From positions 798,642 through 862,641 of the forward strand of contig NZ_AAYN02000002.1 in NCBI RefSeq assembly GCF_000169535.1: a stretch of 64,000 bases of DNA, read 5' to 3'. The stretch's first letter is position 1; each line of letters starts with the position of its first letter. Source of the DNA: Ureaplasma urealyticum serovar 8 str. ATCC 27618. Its GTDB lineage: Bacteria > Bacillota_I > Bacilli_A > Mycoplasmatales > Mycoplasmoidaceae. This document shows positions 23,501 through 38,600 of the stretch, piece after piece. The position numbers and the translations under genes are program-made. The notes beneath the pieces are model-generated. The model was given only the letters and a program-made list of their open reading frames with translations, did no database searches and was not told where the DNA came from.

Positions 23501-26500
23501 ATTACCATTAATCATAAAGTTATTAGCAATGGCTTGTTTTTTAAAACCTTGAGCAAAAGCCGCTTGTCAACGTTGTTTTTGGTTATTAATATTATTGTCA
23601 ACATTTAATAGATCTTGAACATTAATAACTTTAATGACATTATTTTCATCATCAAGATTTGTATAAATAATATAAGGTAAGTTTTGTAAAATAATAATCT
23701 TTTGAACATTGTTTGTTGTGTAACCACTAATAACAAAAACTAATTGATTATTAACACGAACTTGTTTAATTTTTTGATTTTTAATTAAACCATTAGCATC
23801 TAAAATCATGTTAATTGAATTATTTAATAATTGATTTTGTGAATTAATATCTTTAAATTCACTTGTTGAATGATCTAAGATATTTTTTAAATCATTTTTG
23901 TTAATAAACACATTTTGAGCAGTTGCATCAATTGGTTTAACATAGTTAATTGGATCATATAAATAAATTGGTGCTTTTTTAAATTGATCACCATCAGTAA
24001 TTGTTGATTCAATTTTTAGAACTTGTTTATTGTTTGACAAACTATTACTAATTTGTGTAGGTTCTAAAATTGTATAATCACCAAGTGTTTTTTCACTATT
24101 AACAGCATTAATTGCTTGTCATTTTTGTTCTAAAGTTTTTTTAGTATCACCTAAATTATTAATAACATCATCAATTGTATATAAACCAATTACATATGGA
24201 TTAACAACTTTAGGAACATTTTTAATAATTAAACGGCTATTGTTAATTTGATTATTAATATCTTTATTAGTACCACGAATAATAATTAAATTTCTTGTTA
24301 AATCATATTCAATTGTTGAATTTATTGGATCTAAATCTGCTGGTAAATGTTCTTGAAGATAAAGATCATTTTTTAAATCGCCTAAAAGTTTATGACCTTC
24401 GTCATTTATCTGACAATCATGTTTAATTTTTTGAATTAATTCATAAGAATGTTCATGACTTAAACGAGCACGATTAGTGTTAGCATCAACAACTTTATAA
24501 TAACCAAGAGAAGAAATGGGATTAATTGGTTCTTTTGCGACATGATTTAAATTGTATTTAATAGAACCATTATTGGTGTTATATATTAATTCAACTTGAT
24601 TTGGATCAACTGCTTCATCACGAATTAAAATCTTACCATTACTATCACGTGGTGTACGTTTTTCATCAGCCAACATTTTTGCTAATGCATCATTAACATC
24701 ACCTAAACTATCATAAATAATTTGGTTTTCGTTTGGAATATTTAAACCGCAAGGATCTAAAACTTCTGGTAAATTAGTTATTAAACCATATTTAATTTTG
24801 TTTTGATCATTTTTATCTTTAGCCATGACTAACATTTTTGAACCAAAGATTTGAATTTTAGCATCGCTAATATCTCAGTTAGCATCAGTTAATAATTTAT
24901 TAATTTCTTCATTATTTAATTGGGCTAGGGGCGCTTTTCTTGTACCTACAGCTAAGGCTGAAACACGATATTTTTGTTCATTAATTTTTAGTGTATTATG
25001 ATTATCTTTAGCATTGATTGTATTAGTGAAATAAAGATGTGGATCGTAAATATAAATGAATTGTTGTGGATGGTCTTTTTCATTAAAAACGTAAAAATGT
25101 GGTTGTGTTTTTGTTTGATTTTCAATAGGATCAACAACTTGTTTTCCACCAACTCGTTTATTAACACTTCATTTTGTTTTAAAGATGTTAACTGGATTAA
25201 TTTGTTCATTACTTAAAGTAATTAAATCTAATAAGTTATAAAAACTTGAAGCTTCAAGATATTTTGGCACATCTTTCAAAATTAAATAATTTGCACTTGG
25301 TTTTTTGGCATCAAATAATAAAATACTACCATCAGGACGTAGTTCAACACTAATAGTATTTTTATCAAAATTAGCAATTTCAGTTGGTAATAAGTGTTTT
25401 AGTGTGTAAAGTTGTTCACGAGATTGCGCAATATTGTTAACTTCTAAGAAATTTTTAGCAATTTTTAAAATTGTTTGTAATTCTTGTGGTGGTACTTCAT
25501 GATATGAAACTTGACGCACTGTTTCAATTGGTGTTTTTAAAATAACATAACCAATGATTTGTTTATTATTATCTTTTGTTTTATCTTTAACAATAACATA
25601 ATCTTTAGAATCAGCTAAATCAATTTGGATATTATTCTCATTAATTTTAGCCGTTCCAATAACATATTCATTGTTGCTATTTTTAATTCATTTTGACTTA
25701 AATGCTATGTTATAGTCAAAATTAGCTTTAATGATATCATTAACTGTTGGTGTTTTTAATGAAGCACTATTATCATCAACTACATTAACAAGTTTACATA
25801 CTTTAAAGAAATATGTACGATCTTCTTTAAAGTTAGCTTGATCTTTTTTAGTTGCACTAAACAAGATACAGTTTTCACGTTCATGATTTTCGTGTTCTTC
25901 AATAATGTATTTGAATTTTAAATCTTTATAATCATCAAATTTACCATGATTTTTAATTGCTTCATTAAAAATCTTTTGAACAATTTGTTGTTGTTCACCA
26001 TCTAATGAACTATAGTTAACAAATTTATTTAAACCAACTTTTTTAACTTGATAGAAAGTTTTTGGTGTTAAATCTAAATTATTTCCTAAAGCTTTTTCGT
26101 GGTATTTATTAATACTAATTAAATAAATTGGTTTTGATGAATTTGTTTGCTCATTAACATTATTTTGATAATCAATACGAGCATATAATTCATTAGCATT
26201 AGCGTAATTATAAATAGGATTAATTACATCATAATAACCAATGCGTTTTGTGTTATTTTGACTAACTGCAATGTTATTAATAGTATCTGTTAATACTTTT
26301 TTAATTTCTAGATTAACAGATGGTGAAGTAGCAATATTAGCTGGGATTACAAGAGTTGGATTATCTAAATAACGATTGCAATTAGTAATTACTAAAGCAG
26401 TTGGTGTTTTATCATTATCTTTAATAATTAATTGATCATGATTAGCATCATATTTAATTGTTAAAGCACGTGAATTAGCATCAAAGATTTTTTTGTTATT

Positions 26501-29500
26501 AAACAATAAATCAACTGTTAATTCGTCAAATTGTTTTCTAAAATTAAATACATCACCAAGTTGAACATCTGCTGGTAAATTTGAAAATAATTTTGCGCCT
26601 TTATCATTTGATGTATAATCAATTGCTTTATGAATTTCTTTATATAAGTTAGAAATATAAACAGCATTATTTAAATCATTAAAAGCAATTGTTGTTTTTG
26701 TTTGATTACCTTGTGGTTTAGTATTATTAGCGTCAACATATTTAATTGATACTAAATTTTTTGAACATTTAATAATATCAACTTGATCATTTTGTTTGAT
26801 AACAATTTTATTGTTTTCATAATCAAATTCAAATTGGGCTTGATCTTTATTATAATCACGATTTTCAATTCTAAATGTAGTAGTGTTATTATTAAGCTTT
26901 AGTAAACGCTTAATTAATTCATCTTTTAGATTTGTATGATTTTCAATTAATTCATTTAGACTTGGAATCTCAAGATTAATTGATTTATCTAAAATTTCAT
27001 CTGGTAAATTATTAATTGTTAATAAATGAATTGGTTGATTTTCAATTTTACTTATTAACAATAATTTATCTTTATACTTACGAATTTGTAAATGTGTTTG
27101 GTTAGTATTTTTAAAAGCATAATTAATACTTGTTTGTTGATTTAATCAAGCTTTTAATTGACTAACAGCAAGATCATTATTTTTAAGATTACTAAATTGT
27201 TGAGTAATTGTTAAACTTCATTTTTTAAAAGCATTGGTGTCTTTAAAAATTTCTAAGCCACTAAAATAACCTTGTGAATTAGCATCATTGTTTCTTTCAT
27301 ATGTATAAGCATCTAATACATGAATTGTTTGTGAACCATTTTTAATTTGATAATCATTAATACTATTGTGAACAGTACATTCATTTTGGTATATGTAACC
27401 AGCTAAATTATAGTTATCGTCAAATGATGATCCAATTGTTGTCATTATTTTTTTAGCAATAGCATCACTTAAATTCATGTGATTATCAACCACAAATTCT
27501 GGTTCATACAATTTATTTTTAGCAATCACTCGTTCAAGAGGCGTTTTTAAAATAACCACTGCTAAAGTTTTTAGCGTTTTAGGATCGCGGATTATTAAAA
27601 ATTTACGTGTTTTTTCATCAACACTAAAAATAGCAGTATCTAAATTAAATTTAGCTAAACCAATAGTAATTTCTTTAGTACTTGCATTATAAATTGAATT
27701 ATTTCCACTATAACTTGATCATTTTGTTTTTAAAGCTTTAAACTCATCGCCATCATTAGCAATGATTTCACTTAAAGTAGGAATTGTTAATGTTGTTTCA
27801 TTTGATTCAACAATATTAGGAATATGGTCAATATTATAAATTGCAACCTTATTTAATTCATCATTTTCACTAATAAAACCTTTAACAATAAAACGACCAA
27901 ATTTTGTACCATCAGCATTAGTTACTTCAACATATTTAATTTTAACTTTATCATCTTCAACACTACTTAATTGACCATTAATAATTTTATTACGAACATT
28001 GTTATTAAAATCATTACTATTGTTAATCATTACTAAATCATTATTTTTATCTAAGTCATATTTAAAGCCATTAGTAATGGTATTATCATCATTTTTGGAA
28101 TGTTTAATAGTTTCTAATAATTTTACATAGTCCTCAAATAACTCGGCACCGTCCACATTATTTAAAAAATAACTATAATGATCATATAAACCAATACTAC
28201 GTGTTCGTTTTGTTGTTGAATCATTTGAATTAACTAAATCATCACTTTTAATTTGAATTAAATTGTTTTGTTTTTCAGCTATAGCACGTGGGTTAATTAA
28301 ACTAAATCCACCAATATATTTTTGATTATTTACTTGATCAAAATTATTAATCAATTGATTAATTGTTTTAAGAACATCGCCCTTATTTTCTAATACTTTA
28401 TTAATAAATAGATCTTGGCCTTCATTATTTTTATAAAGTGTTGTTTTATTTTTATCAATTAAATTAGCTGATCAAATTGTATTAGGCATTAAACGAATTA
28501 CTAATGCAGCTGGTTTTTTAGTTGTTGTTCCATAATCAAGTAAGTATAGTAGATGATTATTAGCATCATATCGAATTTGAGCACTAGTTGAATTTTTATC
28601 TAAATTACTTGGATAATTACCAGTTGTTTCATCAAATTCGCGAAATAATTGATAAGCAATATTATTAGCATTAGCATCTGTTGATTTACTTGTTGGGACA
28701 TTAATGTAAGCAACTGGATTACCTTTATTAGGGTTAGCGTTATCATTTGTTAATTTAATAACTTGATTATAAATAACTGAGTTAACATAATTTAAATCTT
28801 TTTCGTAATCTTTATTGTTAATTTTGTTATTTACAGAAGCTGAAGCGTTAATGTATTTAACCTGAGGTATTAGATTTGTTGTTGCTTTAATTTTAACTTT
28901 TTGATTAGTTTTAACGTTTAAAATTTCAAAAATTTGATGATCATAATCAATATTATTAATAACTAAATCACTAATATTATCAGCTACCAAATCAGGATTA
29001 GATGCGGGTCCGAAAGTGATTTTATTAGCGTTATTTGGATCGCGATGTTTTTCATTTAATTGAGCTAAAATATTTTCATTAAATGTTTTTTGTGATTCTG
29101 CTAAATTTTTTAGCTCTGGAATGTTAACATGAACATCAATATCACGATAGTAAAGTGGTAAGTTTTCAACTAAGATGTTATATTCTTGATAATATAAATT
29201 TGTTTTATCTAATAAGTTAGCTGGTGTATCACCAGGTAAATAATTACCAGTTCTAAAATTAATAATTAATTTATTATTGACTTTAGCAATTCTTATATGG
29301 CTTGGATTGCTAATAAGTGATTTATTATTGTTTTCAGTTTTAAATTCTTTATTAACAATAAAATTTTTAATTCTTGTTGCTGTAACACCATTTTGTGGTA
29401 AATCAATATATTTAATTTGTTTTGTTTGTTGATCAATACATTCATTAAGAACGCCTTTGTAAAAATTATTAAAATCAACAATGTCTTCACCAAAAATCTT

Positions 29501-32500
29501 TTCACCATCTTCAAAAGCTTTTTGATAGTAGTCAAAATCATAAATTAATAATTGTCTTTGATCACCAAATTTTGATTCGAAAACAATTGAATTTCGTTCT
29601 TCATCTCCACTTTTAATACCATTTTTAAAAGAAATATTGCGAACATCATGACCGTTATTATCTACATATTTGCCTTCACCTAAATGGGGGTTGATTAAAT
29701 GAAAAGTCTTACTTACAATTTTTGCACCTTTAATATTAGTTGAATCTTTTGCATTATCTAAAATATTTCTAATTGCTTGTTTTTTATCTCAATTAGCCTT
29801 TGCTAAATCAATTGCAGAATAAATATTATGTCCTAATTCAGTGTTGTTCATAGCATAGACAACAAAATACATTGGATTAATTTTATTATCTTTCATTCGA
29901 CGTTTTAAAACTAGTTTTTTAGCTTTTGAATCCCAATCATGGTAATAACCATTATCTGAAATAACAATTTTTGAAAAATCTGGGTAGTATTGAATTGTTT
30001 CTAACCCTGTTAATACTCCTAACTTTAATTGATTATTAGCATCTTTATGTGTATAACGATTTTCTATTAGTTCAGCATTAAATCCATCACTAGTAGCATT
30101 GGGATTACGTTTTTTAAACATATCAATGAAAAATTTTGCTCCCGCTAAAGAAACATTTATCTTATTATTATTTCAATCTCTAACTTCTGGTAATCAGAAA
30201 CTGTTGATAAATCCTTCACGAACATCAAAATTAGTTGATGGATCATATAATTTTTTTTTCGCTGGCTCATTATCTTTTTTATCGATATGATAATCATGCT
30301 GATTTCCAAATGAAGAATCTGTGGGAGGTGGTAAATCAGGATTAGGATTGTTATAATCAATTTCTTTAGCATTACTAATACCGTAAATCGTATTGTAAGT
30401 ATTCATTAATCCATCATCTTTTAAAGCTCCAACATTATTAGTGTTCGCTCATACTCAAATAGCTGAACCACCGTTATTATTTTGATGATTTTGATTTCAT
30501 CCATACTCGTGTTCTTGTGTTGGATTCAATGGTGCAAAAACACCTTGACGATATCTAACAAATCCATGAACTTTAGCATATTTATCATCAGGAGAAAATT
30601 CAATAACACCAAAATGTTTTTGACTATCTTCAGCAGTTAAATCATCATATTTTGAAAAAAATCATGGTTGTAAAAGAGCATAGGGAATGCGACGATTTAA
30701 AAAATTAACAAAACCATCATGACCATGTTCGGCCATTAGAATTTGATTAATTACTCAACCGTTTTGTCGATGCATTCGGTCTTTATCAAATTCGTGAAGT
30801 TTAACGTTCTTATTTTTATAAGAAGAATTACTTCCATAATCTAATAAACTATGTGTTGGTTTATTGTTTTCTGTTAACACATTATAGTTAGGTGAAAACA
30901 TATATTTTAAGTAATCATCAAAGGTAGGCGCACGATATTTTGAATCATCTATAATATTAGGAATATCATCAATAAACATATTAACTTGATGACCTGCAAT
31001 ATTGTCATATCAAACCTCATTACTTGAAACAGCATTTTCAACAATTAATCCTTGACGATTTCCTAAGTTAATTAATTTAAAAATGATGTTTTTAGGATCG
31101 TTTATTGTATTGTCAATTGTGTTTACATTGTCGTTTGTATAACTAATTGATAATGAACGTGAATCATTATTATTCAAATGGCCTCTTGGAACTTTTTGTT
31201 CTGATTCTCATTTATTAACATTCAATAAAAAGAAACGTCGCAAAAAATAATTATTAGGATTTATTGAAATCAATTTATCCATTGTCATTTCTTTTTTACC
31301 ACCAAATGCGTCATATAATTCTTGCACTTCACGATAAAAAGATTTTGCTTTTGGATCATATGAATTAGGAGTCGTTTGTAGATCAACGATATATCCACCT
31401 GTTGTGTGAATATATGGTTGCGATTCAAATAATTTATATTGAATACCATTATTATCACTAATTTCTCAATAACGATATTTCAAATTAGGATTATTAATAA
31501 CATTTTGCGGATTTTTTGAAGGATAACGAATGTATTGAACTTCAGTACCTGTTGTAAATGTCTTAGTATCAGAAATTGATGTATAACTTGTTATCCCTTC
31601 ATTTCCTAATTTGAAATTAGTATTAGCTTTATATTTTGTTTCAAACGCTTTTTTAATATTAGCTAAATTACCATTAATTGGTTTAAAAGGACTACCTTGA
31701 GGATTAAAACCATCATCGTTTGTATAAATATCTTGATATGATAAAACATCACTTACATTTAAATATGCATCTCAATTTTTAAAAATAAAACTTCGTTTTT
31801 GATTGTTATTATAAACAAATAAAGCCTTATCTTTTTTTGAATATCATAACTTAGCATTTAAATAATCGAAAGCTTTATTATCATTATCATTTCAATTATT
31901 TTTTTGAGTGTCAACCAATTCTTCAATTAGATTTTTATAATAAATACTTCCAACGACGAATTTGTCGTGGTTTTTATCATTTAAATTATTTAATAGTTTA
32001 TGAAAAATATCAAAACGCGGTATGTTAATACTATTTTTAGTATCAAGTGAGCTAATATATGAAGATACTAAAGCTTTATAAAGTTCTGACATACTAGATG
32101 AATCAACAACTTTAACACTAAATTTAGGAACACTAAATTCACCAATATCTTGGTTTTTAATCTTAATTTTAAATTTATCAACATTATTATTTGATGAAAC
32201 AAAATCAACAGCTATATCGTTTTCATTAAATTTATTTTGTGCTAATTCTACATGTTCATTACTAAATCCATTTTTTAAATTTTTATTTAAAGTTCTTTGA
32301 ATGGCTATTTTTAAAGCGTTTGCACGTTTTGTATCATCTAAATTTACAATATTTGCATCATTAGCATTTTCTAAGTTTGTACATAAACTTGCATAAGCAT
32401 TTAAAATTTCATGATTAAAAGGTAATAAAAGTGCTGTGTTATTTTTTGCAATTGATTGACGTTGTTTAAAAGCTGCATATTCATTATCTTGTTGATCATT

Positions 32501-32632
32501 TTCAATAATAAAATCAAGTTTTGATTTTGTTTGTTCGCTTTTTGCTAATCCAAAACCAATGGCAACAACAGATGTCGCTACTAATCCAGTGGTTATTGGT
32601 ATTAAATTTTTCTTCTTACTATTTTTTGCCAT
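17561..32632 (-). CDS. Giant repeat surface protein 2 (5023 aa)
   Basis: One uninterrupted code-4 frame of 5024 codons from ATG 32630-32632 to TAG 17561-17563; I read all gaps between TGA codons and found no TAA or TAG. An N-terminal uncleaved-type signal/TM (I-T-T-G-L-V-A-T-S-V-V-A-I) and a C-terminal TM (V-A-T-L-L-A-I-I-V-S-I-S-G-I-I-I-G) with basic tail L-R-K-K-R-K-E-K predict a huge extracellular loop anchored at both ends. The first ~1000 residues are unique; the rest is a degenerate unit of ~350 aa seen 11 times, marked by a Y-V-I-D-x-x-x-Y-type anchor at about 29.53, 28.17, 27.31, 26.11, 25.04, 23.94, 22.88, 21.84, 20.79, 19.67 and 18.59 kb. Between anchors recur N-x-P-x-V-x-x-A and N-x-D-G-T-I phrases. 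No enzyme motif. The start overlaps the end of giant gene 1 by 14 nt, implying translational coupling. Possibly adhesin or motility/surface scaffold (inference). Confidence 0.9.
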
Positions 32633-35600
32633 ATACTATACCCATCTTTCTCACTTTTAGATTTTTGTTCATCTTCTTATTACCTAAGTGTTTATTTTTA
32701 AAGAAATAAATTAATAAACCAACACCGATAATAATGCCAATGATTGCTGCAATTGAAATAACAGCCACTCAAATCATTCAATAATCATTCTTAGCACGAT
32801 AGTGAACTAATTCTTCACGACTAAAACTTGAATTAGTAATTGATTTTGTACTTATTACAACAACGTTTGGATTTTTTGTATCATTATCTTTTATTACAAT
32901 TTGATGACGTTGTGCATCAAATTGAATTGTTGCTAATGGTCCATTTTTAAAATTTTTTGGTAAAACATCGTGAATAATTTGGTTATTTTTTACTAAGTTT
33001 AAAGGTTTAACTTGTTCATCAATACTTTCAAAATTCTTAGCAGTATAAATATCACCAATAATTTCTTGTAAGTATGATGGTCAGAATTGTGAACCATCTA
33101 CTTTTACATAGTTTACTTTAATATCATTTTTACCTAATTTACTTAAGATAATTGCTGCTGGTGGTTTAATTTTTTGATTGTTTTCATCTAATTTAAAAAT
33201 ATTTAGATCCCCATTTTCATCTTTTTCAACCACGATTTTATTTGGATCTAATTGTGCATTTTGAAGTCTGATTAAACCATTTTTATCAATAGGATATTTG
33301 GCTTTATTTTTCAGTAAATTATGCATTGCTAAAGCTTCATCACCATTTGCGTTTAAAACATCATCAATTGATATATAAGGAATTGTTTGTTTTGAAATAA
33401 CGTTTGGTAGTTGATAAAGTTTTTGAACAATATATTTACCATTTGATAAAGTTCCTTTAATAACAAAGAAGTTATCAATTTTAGTAATTACTAAATCAGT
33501 TATTTTTAAATCTTCTTGATTGTTTAGTTTTAAAACATAATCTTTTAATTCATCGTTAATAAATTCTTGTTGTTCGTTCATTAATTTAACATCAATATTT
33601 TTATTTAGACCTAAAGTTTGATCTAATTTTTTAAATGCTAAATAGTCTTTGAAAATGCTTGTTGCTTTAGCTTTTTTTATATAGAAAATATCATCAATAA
33701 TTACAATTTGATGATTGTTTTGATCACTAATAATTTTGTATTTAGCTTGTTGTGTTTTATTGACTAAAGCATGATGATTTTCATAATAATTATTAACTAA
33801 AACAGGATTGTTTACTAAATAATCACCTATTTGGTTAGCATTAGCTAATTTTTGGTTAATAGTTAAATTAATTGCGTCATCAATTAGAGTTTGATCATTA
33901 TTATTTACTAAAATATCAAATGTACTATAAAGTTCACTAGCACGAATTACTTTAATTACATTATTAACAACAATTGTTTGTGCTCGTTTTTCACGATCAG
34001 TATTCATACCTCTAAAAATTAGTTTGTCAAGGTTAGGATTATATTCAACTGTTCAATTTTTAAAATCAGTTACAATGTTAGCAGGGTTGTTAATTGCTTC
34101 ATAAACACTAATAATATTTTTAATAATTCATGGGTGATTTATTAAACGTTGTTTTTCACTTTGATATAAATCATTCATATTTTTTTGATGCGGTAATGCT
34201 TGAATTAAAGCACGTGTTTGTTTGATTAATTCATATAAAGCCTTAGCTTCTACAGCATCATTTAATTCAGCATTTATAACTGTATAATTTGGTTGTGCCC
34301 GCGTTGGACTAATTGATAATAGTAAATTAGCATTATTTTTATCAATTAAATCAATTGTGCCATCATCACGAACAATAACTTTAATTTGATCTGGATCAAT
34401 TAGTAAACCATTAACATTAATTTTATTATTAGGATCTCGCGGGTATTGTTTTGGATCTTTTAAGATCTTAGCAATAGTTTGAGCATAATTACCTTGGTTA
34501 TTTAAAACATCAGCTTCACTTGGTAAGTGTAAATTAATGTCTTTTTCACTAAGGACTCGTGGAACATTATTAATAATTGATACATAATTAACTTGATCTT
34601 GTTCATATCGTAAAACTAAATTAGGACCAGAAGTTGAATTTAAATATTTAGGATTATTAGATGTAATTAAACCATCATCTTGTTTTAATTCATCTAATCA
34701 TTTAGTTAACTCTGGTGTTTTTTGTTCAATCTCTACAGTAATTTCTAATTTTTGGTTAGCTTTTATAATGTTATTAAATAGTTTTTTAAAGCTTAAATTA
34801 TCATTAAAGATTTCAAAACCTTTTGTTTTACTAAAGTGATAATATGTATCATCAATAATAATATATTGTTGATTATTAGCGGTTGTTAATTGTAAGTAAC
34901 GACGTGATTTTGGTGCTTGTGTGCTAACTGCAAAAACATCATGATTTAAATCGTTAATATAAGTTAAATCATTTTGTTCTAAAACTTGATTGTTTTTTAG
35001 TTTAATAACAAAATTGTGAACTGGTTTTAAAAAGTTCATTTTTAATAAGTTTTTAGCAATCGCTTTAGTGATAATTTCATCAGCACTAATTTTTTGTTCA
35101 CTAAAATCTTGTGCCACACTGATTGTATAACCAGAAGCAATTGTATTTGGTGTATATAGTGTGTAATCATTATCTGTTGCTAATAAAACACGATCAATAT
35201 TTTTGATTACTAAAATCTTATTATCCTTATGATTATTGTTATCAATAATTAAACGATTATTAGCAATATCATAACGTATTTTTGTTGTTGTAGTATTGTA
35301 TCAATTTGGTTCGAAAACAGCATCTAATTTTGGTTTTAAGAAACTATTTTGTTTCATTTCTTTAGTTAAATTAATAAAACTATTAACGTTTGCTGGTAAT
35401 TTATTAATCATTTTTACTAATTCATAAATTGCCATTGGGTCACGTTCTAAATGATATTTTTTATCTTTATTATCAATAAATAAACGTTGTGGATATGAAG
35501 GATTGTTCGCAATAATTGTTGCTAGTGTTTTAGGTGGTTGACTATCTTTTTGATTAATAGAAATTGTGCCATCATTATTTTGAACAATATCTACTTCAAA

Positions 35601-38600
35601 TGGATTAAATAAAACACCATCCACTTCAATTTGATTTGAACTATTTCTAACAAATTTATTTTCATCTTGGAAGTTTAATAAGATTAATTCATTAATTGGT
35701 TTATCAAAGTTAACAATGTCTTCTTTTGAAGGTAATTTAGCTTTTGATTGATCAATTAATTTAGGTAAGCTAATTAAAACATCTTTAATAACTTGTTTTT
35801 GATCATTTAAAGCTTGCACAATTAAAACTTGGTGATAAATTTTTAAACGTACATTGCTTAAATCTTGTTCATTAATTGCTTGTTGAACAATTTGCTTTAA
35901 TTCGCTATATTCTAAATTACTTGCGTTAAAGTAATCATCATTAATTGTTTTTAGTTGATCATATAATGCTACTAAATTAGTTAATCTTGGATTTTGAGTA
36001 GCTAGATATTGTGTTTTATCTATAATAAATAATTTTTGTTGATTACGTTTTAGTAATGAATTATTGTAACTAATATATCAAGTATTAGGGGCATTAGCAT
36101 AAGCTTGCTCGCCTGCTTCAATATTAGCTAAATTATCATATCCTGTAATTGTTTGATATTGATTTGCAATTTGATTACCAATAAAGTAAGAACTTACATT
36201 ATTACTACTTGAAATAATTTCTTTAACTTTATTTTTTACTAAAGCTGTAATATCATTATTAAAATCAGCAGCTTTAAAGTAGTATTCATCTTTATTATAT
36301 AAATCATAAGCATCAATAATTCGTGGAGCATTTTTAATAATTACAATTCGTGGATTTGAAGTGTTAGTTTGTAAATTATCACGAATAATAATTGTGTTAT
36401 TAATACGATTATAACTAATTGTAGCTTTGCTTAAATCTCAATCATTACCTACTAAATTTTTAACTTTTAAATTATAGTTATCAATAATTTTCTTTAATAA
36501 AACATTATTTTTAATGACATCAGTTAAGGGTCGTTGTACACCTAGAATTGGTTGTTGATTATCAATAGCATCATATAATTCTTTAGCTAATAAAATATTA
36601 GTGAATCTAAAATCTAATGCATCATCATTTGGTTGATCACTATAAATATCAACATCATATTCACCATAAATCTTCGTTGTATTTGAAGCTGGAATTGAAA
36701 CTTGTTGATCATTTGCATCAACAATAGTAATTGTTCCATCGGTTAAGACATCAACCTTTTTAATTCCTATTTGTAATTTTATACCTCCAAAATCAATCAT
36801 TGGTGGTTGACCAAATGGTGGGAAACGAATTGGATCATTGATTTTTTGTTGAATTAAGGTTGCTTGGTCTCCACCATTGCTAATAATTTCATCATCACTT
36901 GGTAATAATGCCAACACTGATTTATCAGGAATAATTGGTAATCCATTAATTAAATAGATACATTCAACATACTCACTAACATTTGTTGTTTGATTATTAT
37001 TAACAACATGACGTTCAATAAGTTTTTTACCAACTAAAACAAAAACTAACTTATTATCATGTTTAGATTTAATAATTTGTGGTTCAATTAATTGATGTTC
37101 TTGGGCAAATTGGTTAATAATTTTATTATTATAATCACTTATGTTCTTAAACTCGCTAGTACTTAAAGCATCACGCAATTTAACAAAATCATTTAAATTT
37201 TGAGTGAACTTTTGTTGGGCATTAATTGGTGTTATTTCATATTGTCTTTGATCAATGACATAAACTTTAGTTTGATCATTTGAACTAAATTCATATGTGA
37301 AAGCATCTTGATAAGTGTTTGATAAATCATTAATTGCACTATTAGCGCTTACTTTATAATGATGTAAACTATCACTTAACATTTTTGTTTGATCTTTAAA
37401 ATCTTTTTGTAAATTATTAAAATATGAAACTAATGCTTGATATGGGTTTTTAGAATTAATTAATTCACTATCAGCTTTAATATAACCTTGTGCACTATCG
37501 TACATTAAATTAGCATTAACAACTTGATATACATTTATAAAAATAGCTGTTGTATTTTTTGAACGTAAAATGATTTCATTTTTGTTTTGGTTATATTCAA
37601 TTGAACGATTTGGTTCATTACTTATATTACTAATTTGATTTGAAGCTAAGGCTTTAGCAATAAAATCAATACTAAATAAGTTATTTTGAGCATCTGTTTG
37701 ATTTGCTAAATTAATTCAATTAATTTGTTTTTGATGAGGATAATTTGTATCAATTGCTGAATTTTTAGTAATGTTTTCTAAAACATTATATGTTTGTAAA
37801 GGTGTAGCATTAATTGAAGTTCAATCAATAACTTTAACATTTGGTGTATCATTTCTTAAAACTAATGTTGCAATAACTTGATTATCTTTAACTAATTCCA
37901 CAATTTTCTTATTTGCATCAGTTGGATTAGGTTTTGTTTGATAAGTAATTTTAGGATCATCTAAGTTAATAATTTGATCTGCAATTTTTAATTGCTTATT
38001 AGTGCTATTTGCAGCAAGAATTTTTTGTTTTGTAGCATTAGCAATCTTTTCATCTAAACTTTGACCATCAGCGTTAGTTACATCTTCTAAACTTAAATCA
38101 AAATCAACTTTTTTAATTGCTGGTAAACTTAAAATAACTACTTTTAATTTTTTAGTTTTTCAATCAATACCAATAATACCTAATCGTTCATTATCATTTC
38201 CTAAAACAATTTGTTGGGCTTGATTTTGATCAAATTCTAAATTTTGGATTAAATTATTAAAATCAACACAATCTAAATTTAAAGCATCTAATTGTGTGCC
38301 AATTGGTGCTTGTTGTAGTTTTAGAATTGTTTTATTATAGAAATCAACTAAATTACTAAATGCGAATGATTTAGCATCATAATGAGTATAAATCGTTTCA
38401 TCAATGAAATATAAGTCTTGTGAAGTTGCTGCATTATCGTGTAATAAATAAACACCATCTGTTTGTAAATTAGCAGGTGTGAAGTTTTTTGTATACTCAT
38501 AACCATTAACACTAATTTTTTGTGGTTGTAAACGGTTTAATTTATTAGTAATAACATTAGCTAAATTACCATTAGCATTCACAACATCACTAATTGTATA

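Noticed and set aside
29293-30372. Minus-strand ORFs at 29293-29541 and 30157-30372 as separate genes
   Set aside because: They lie in another frame than the giant ORF, which is open across the same bases; composition is that of a shifted AT-rich frame.
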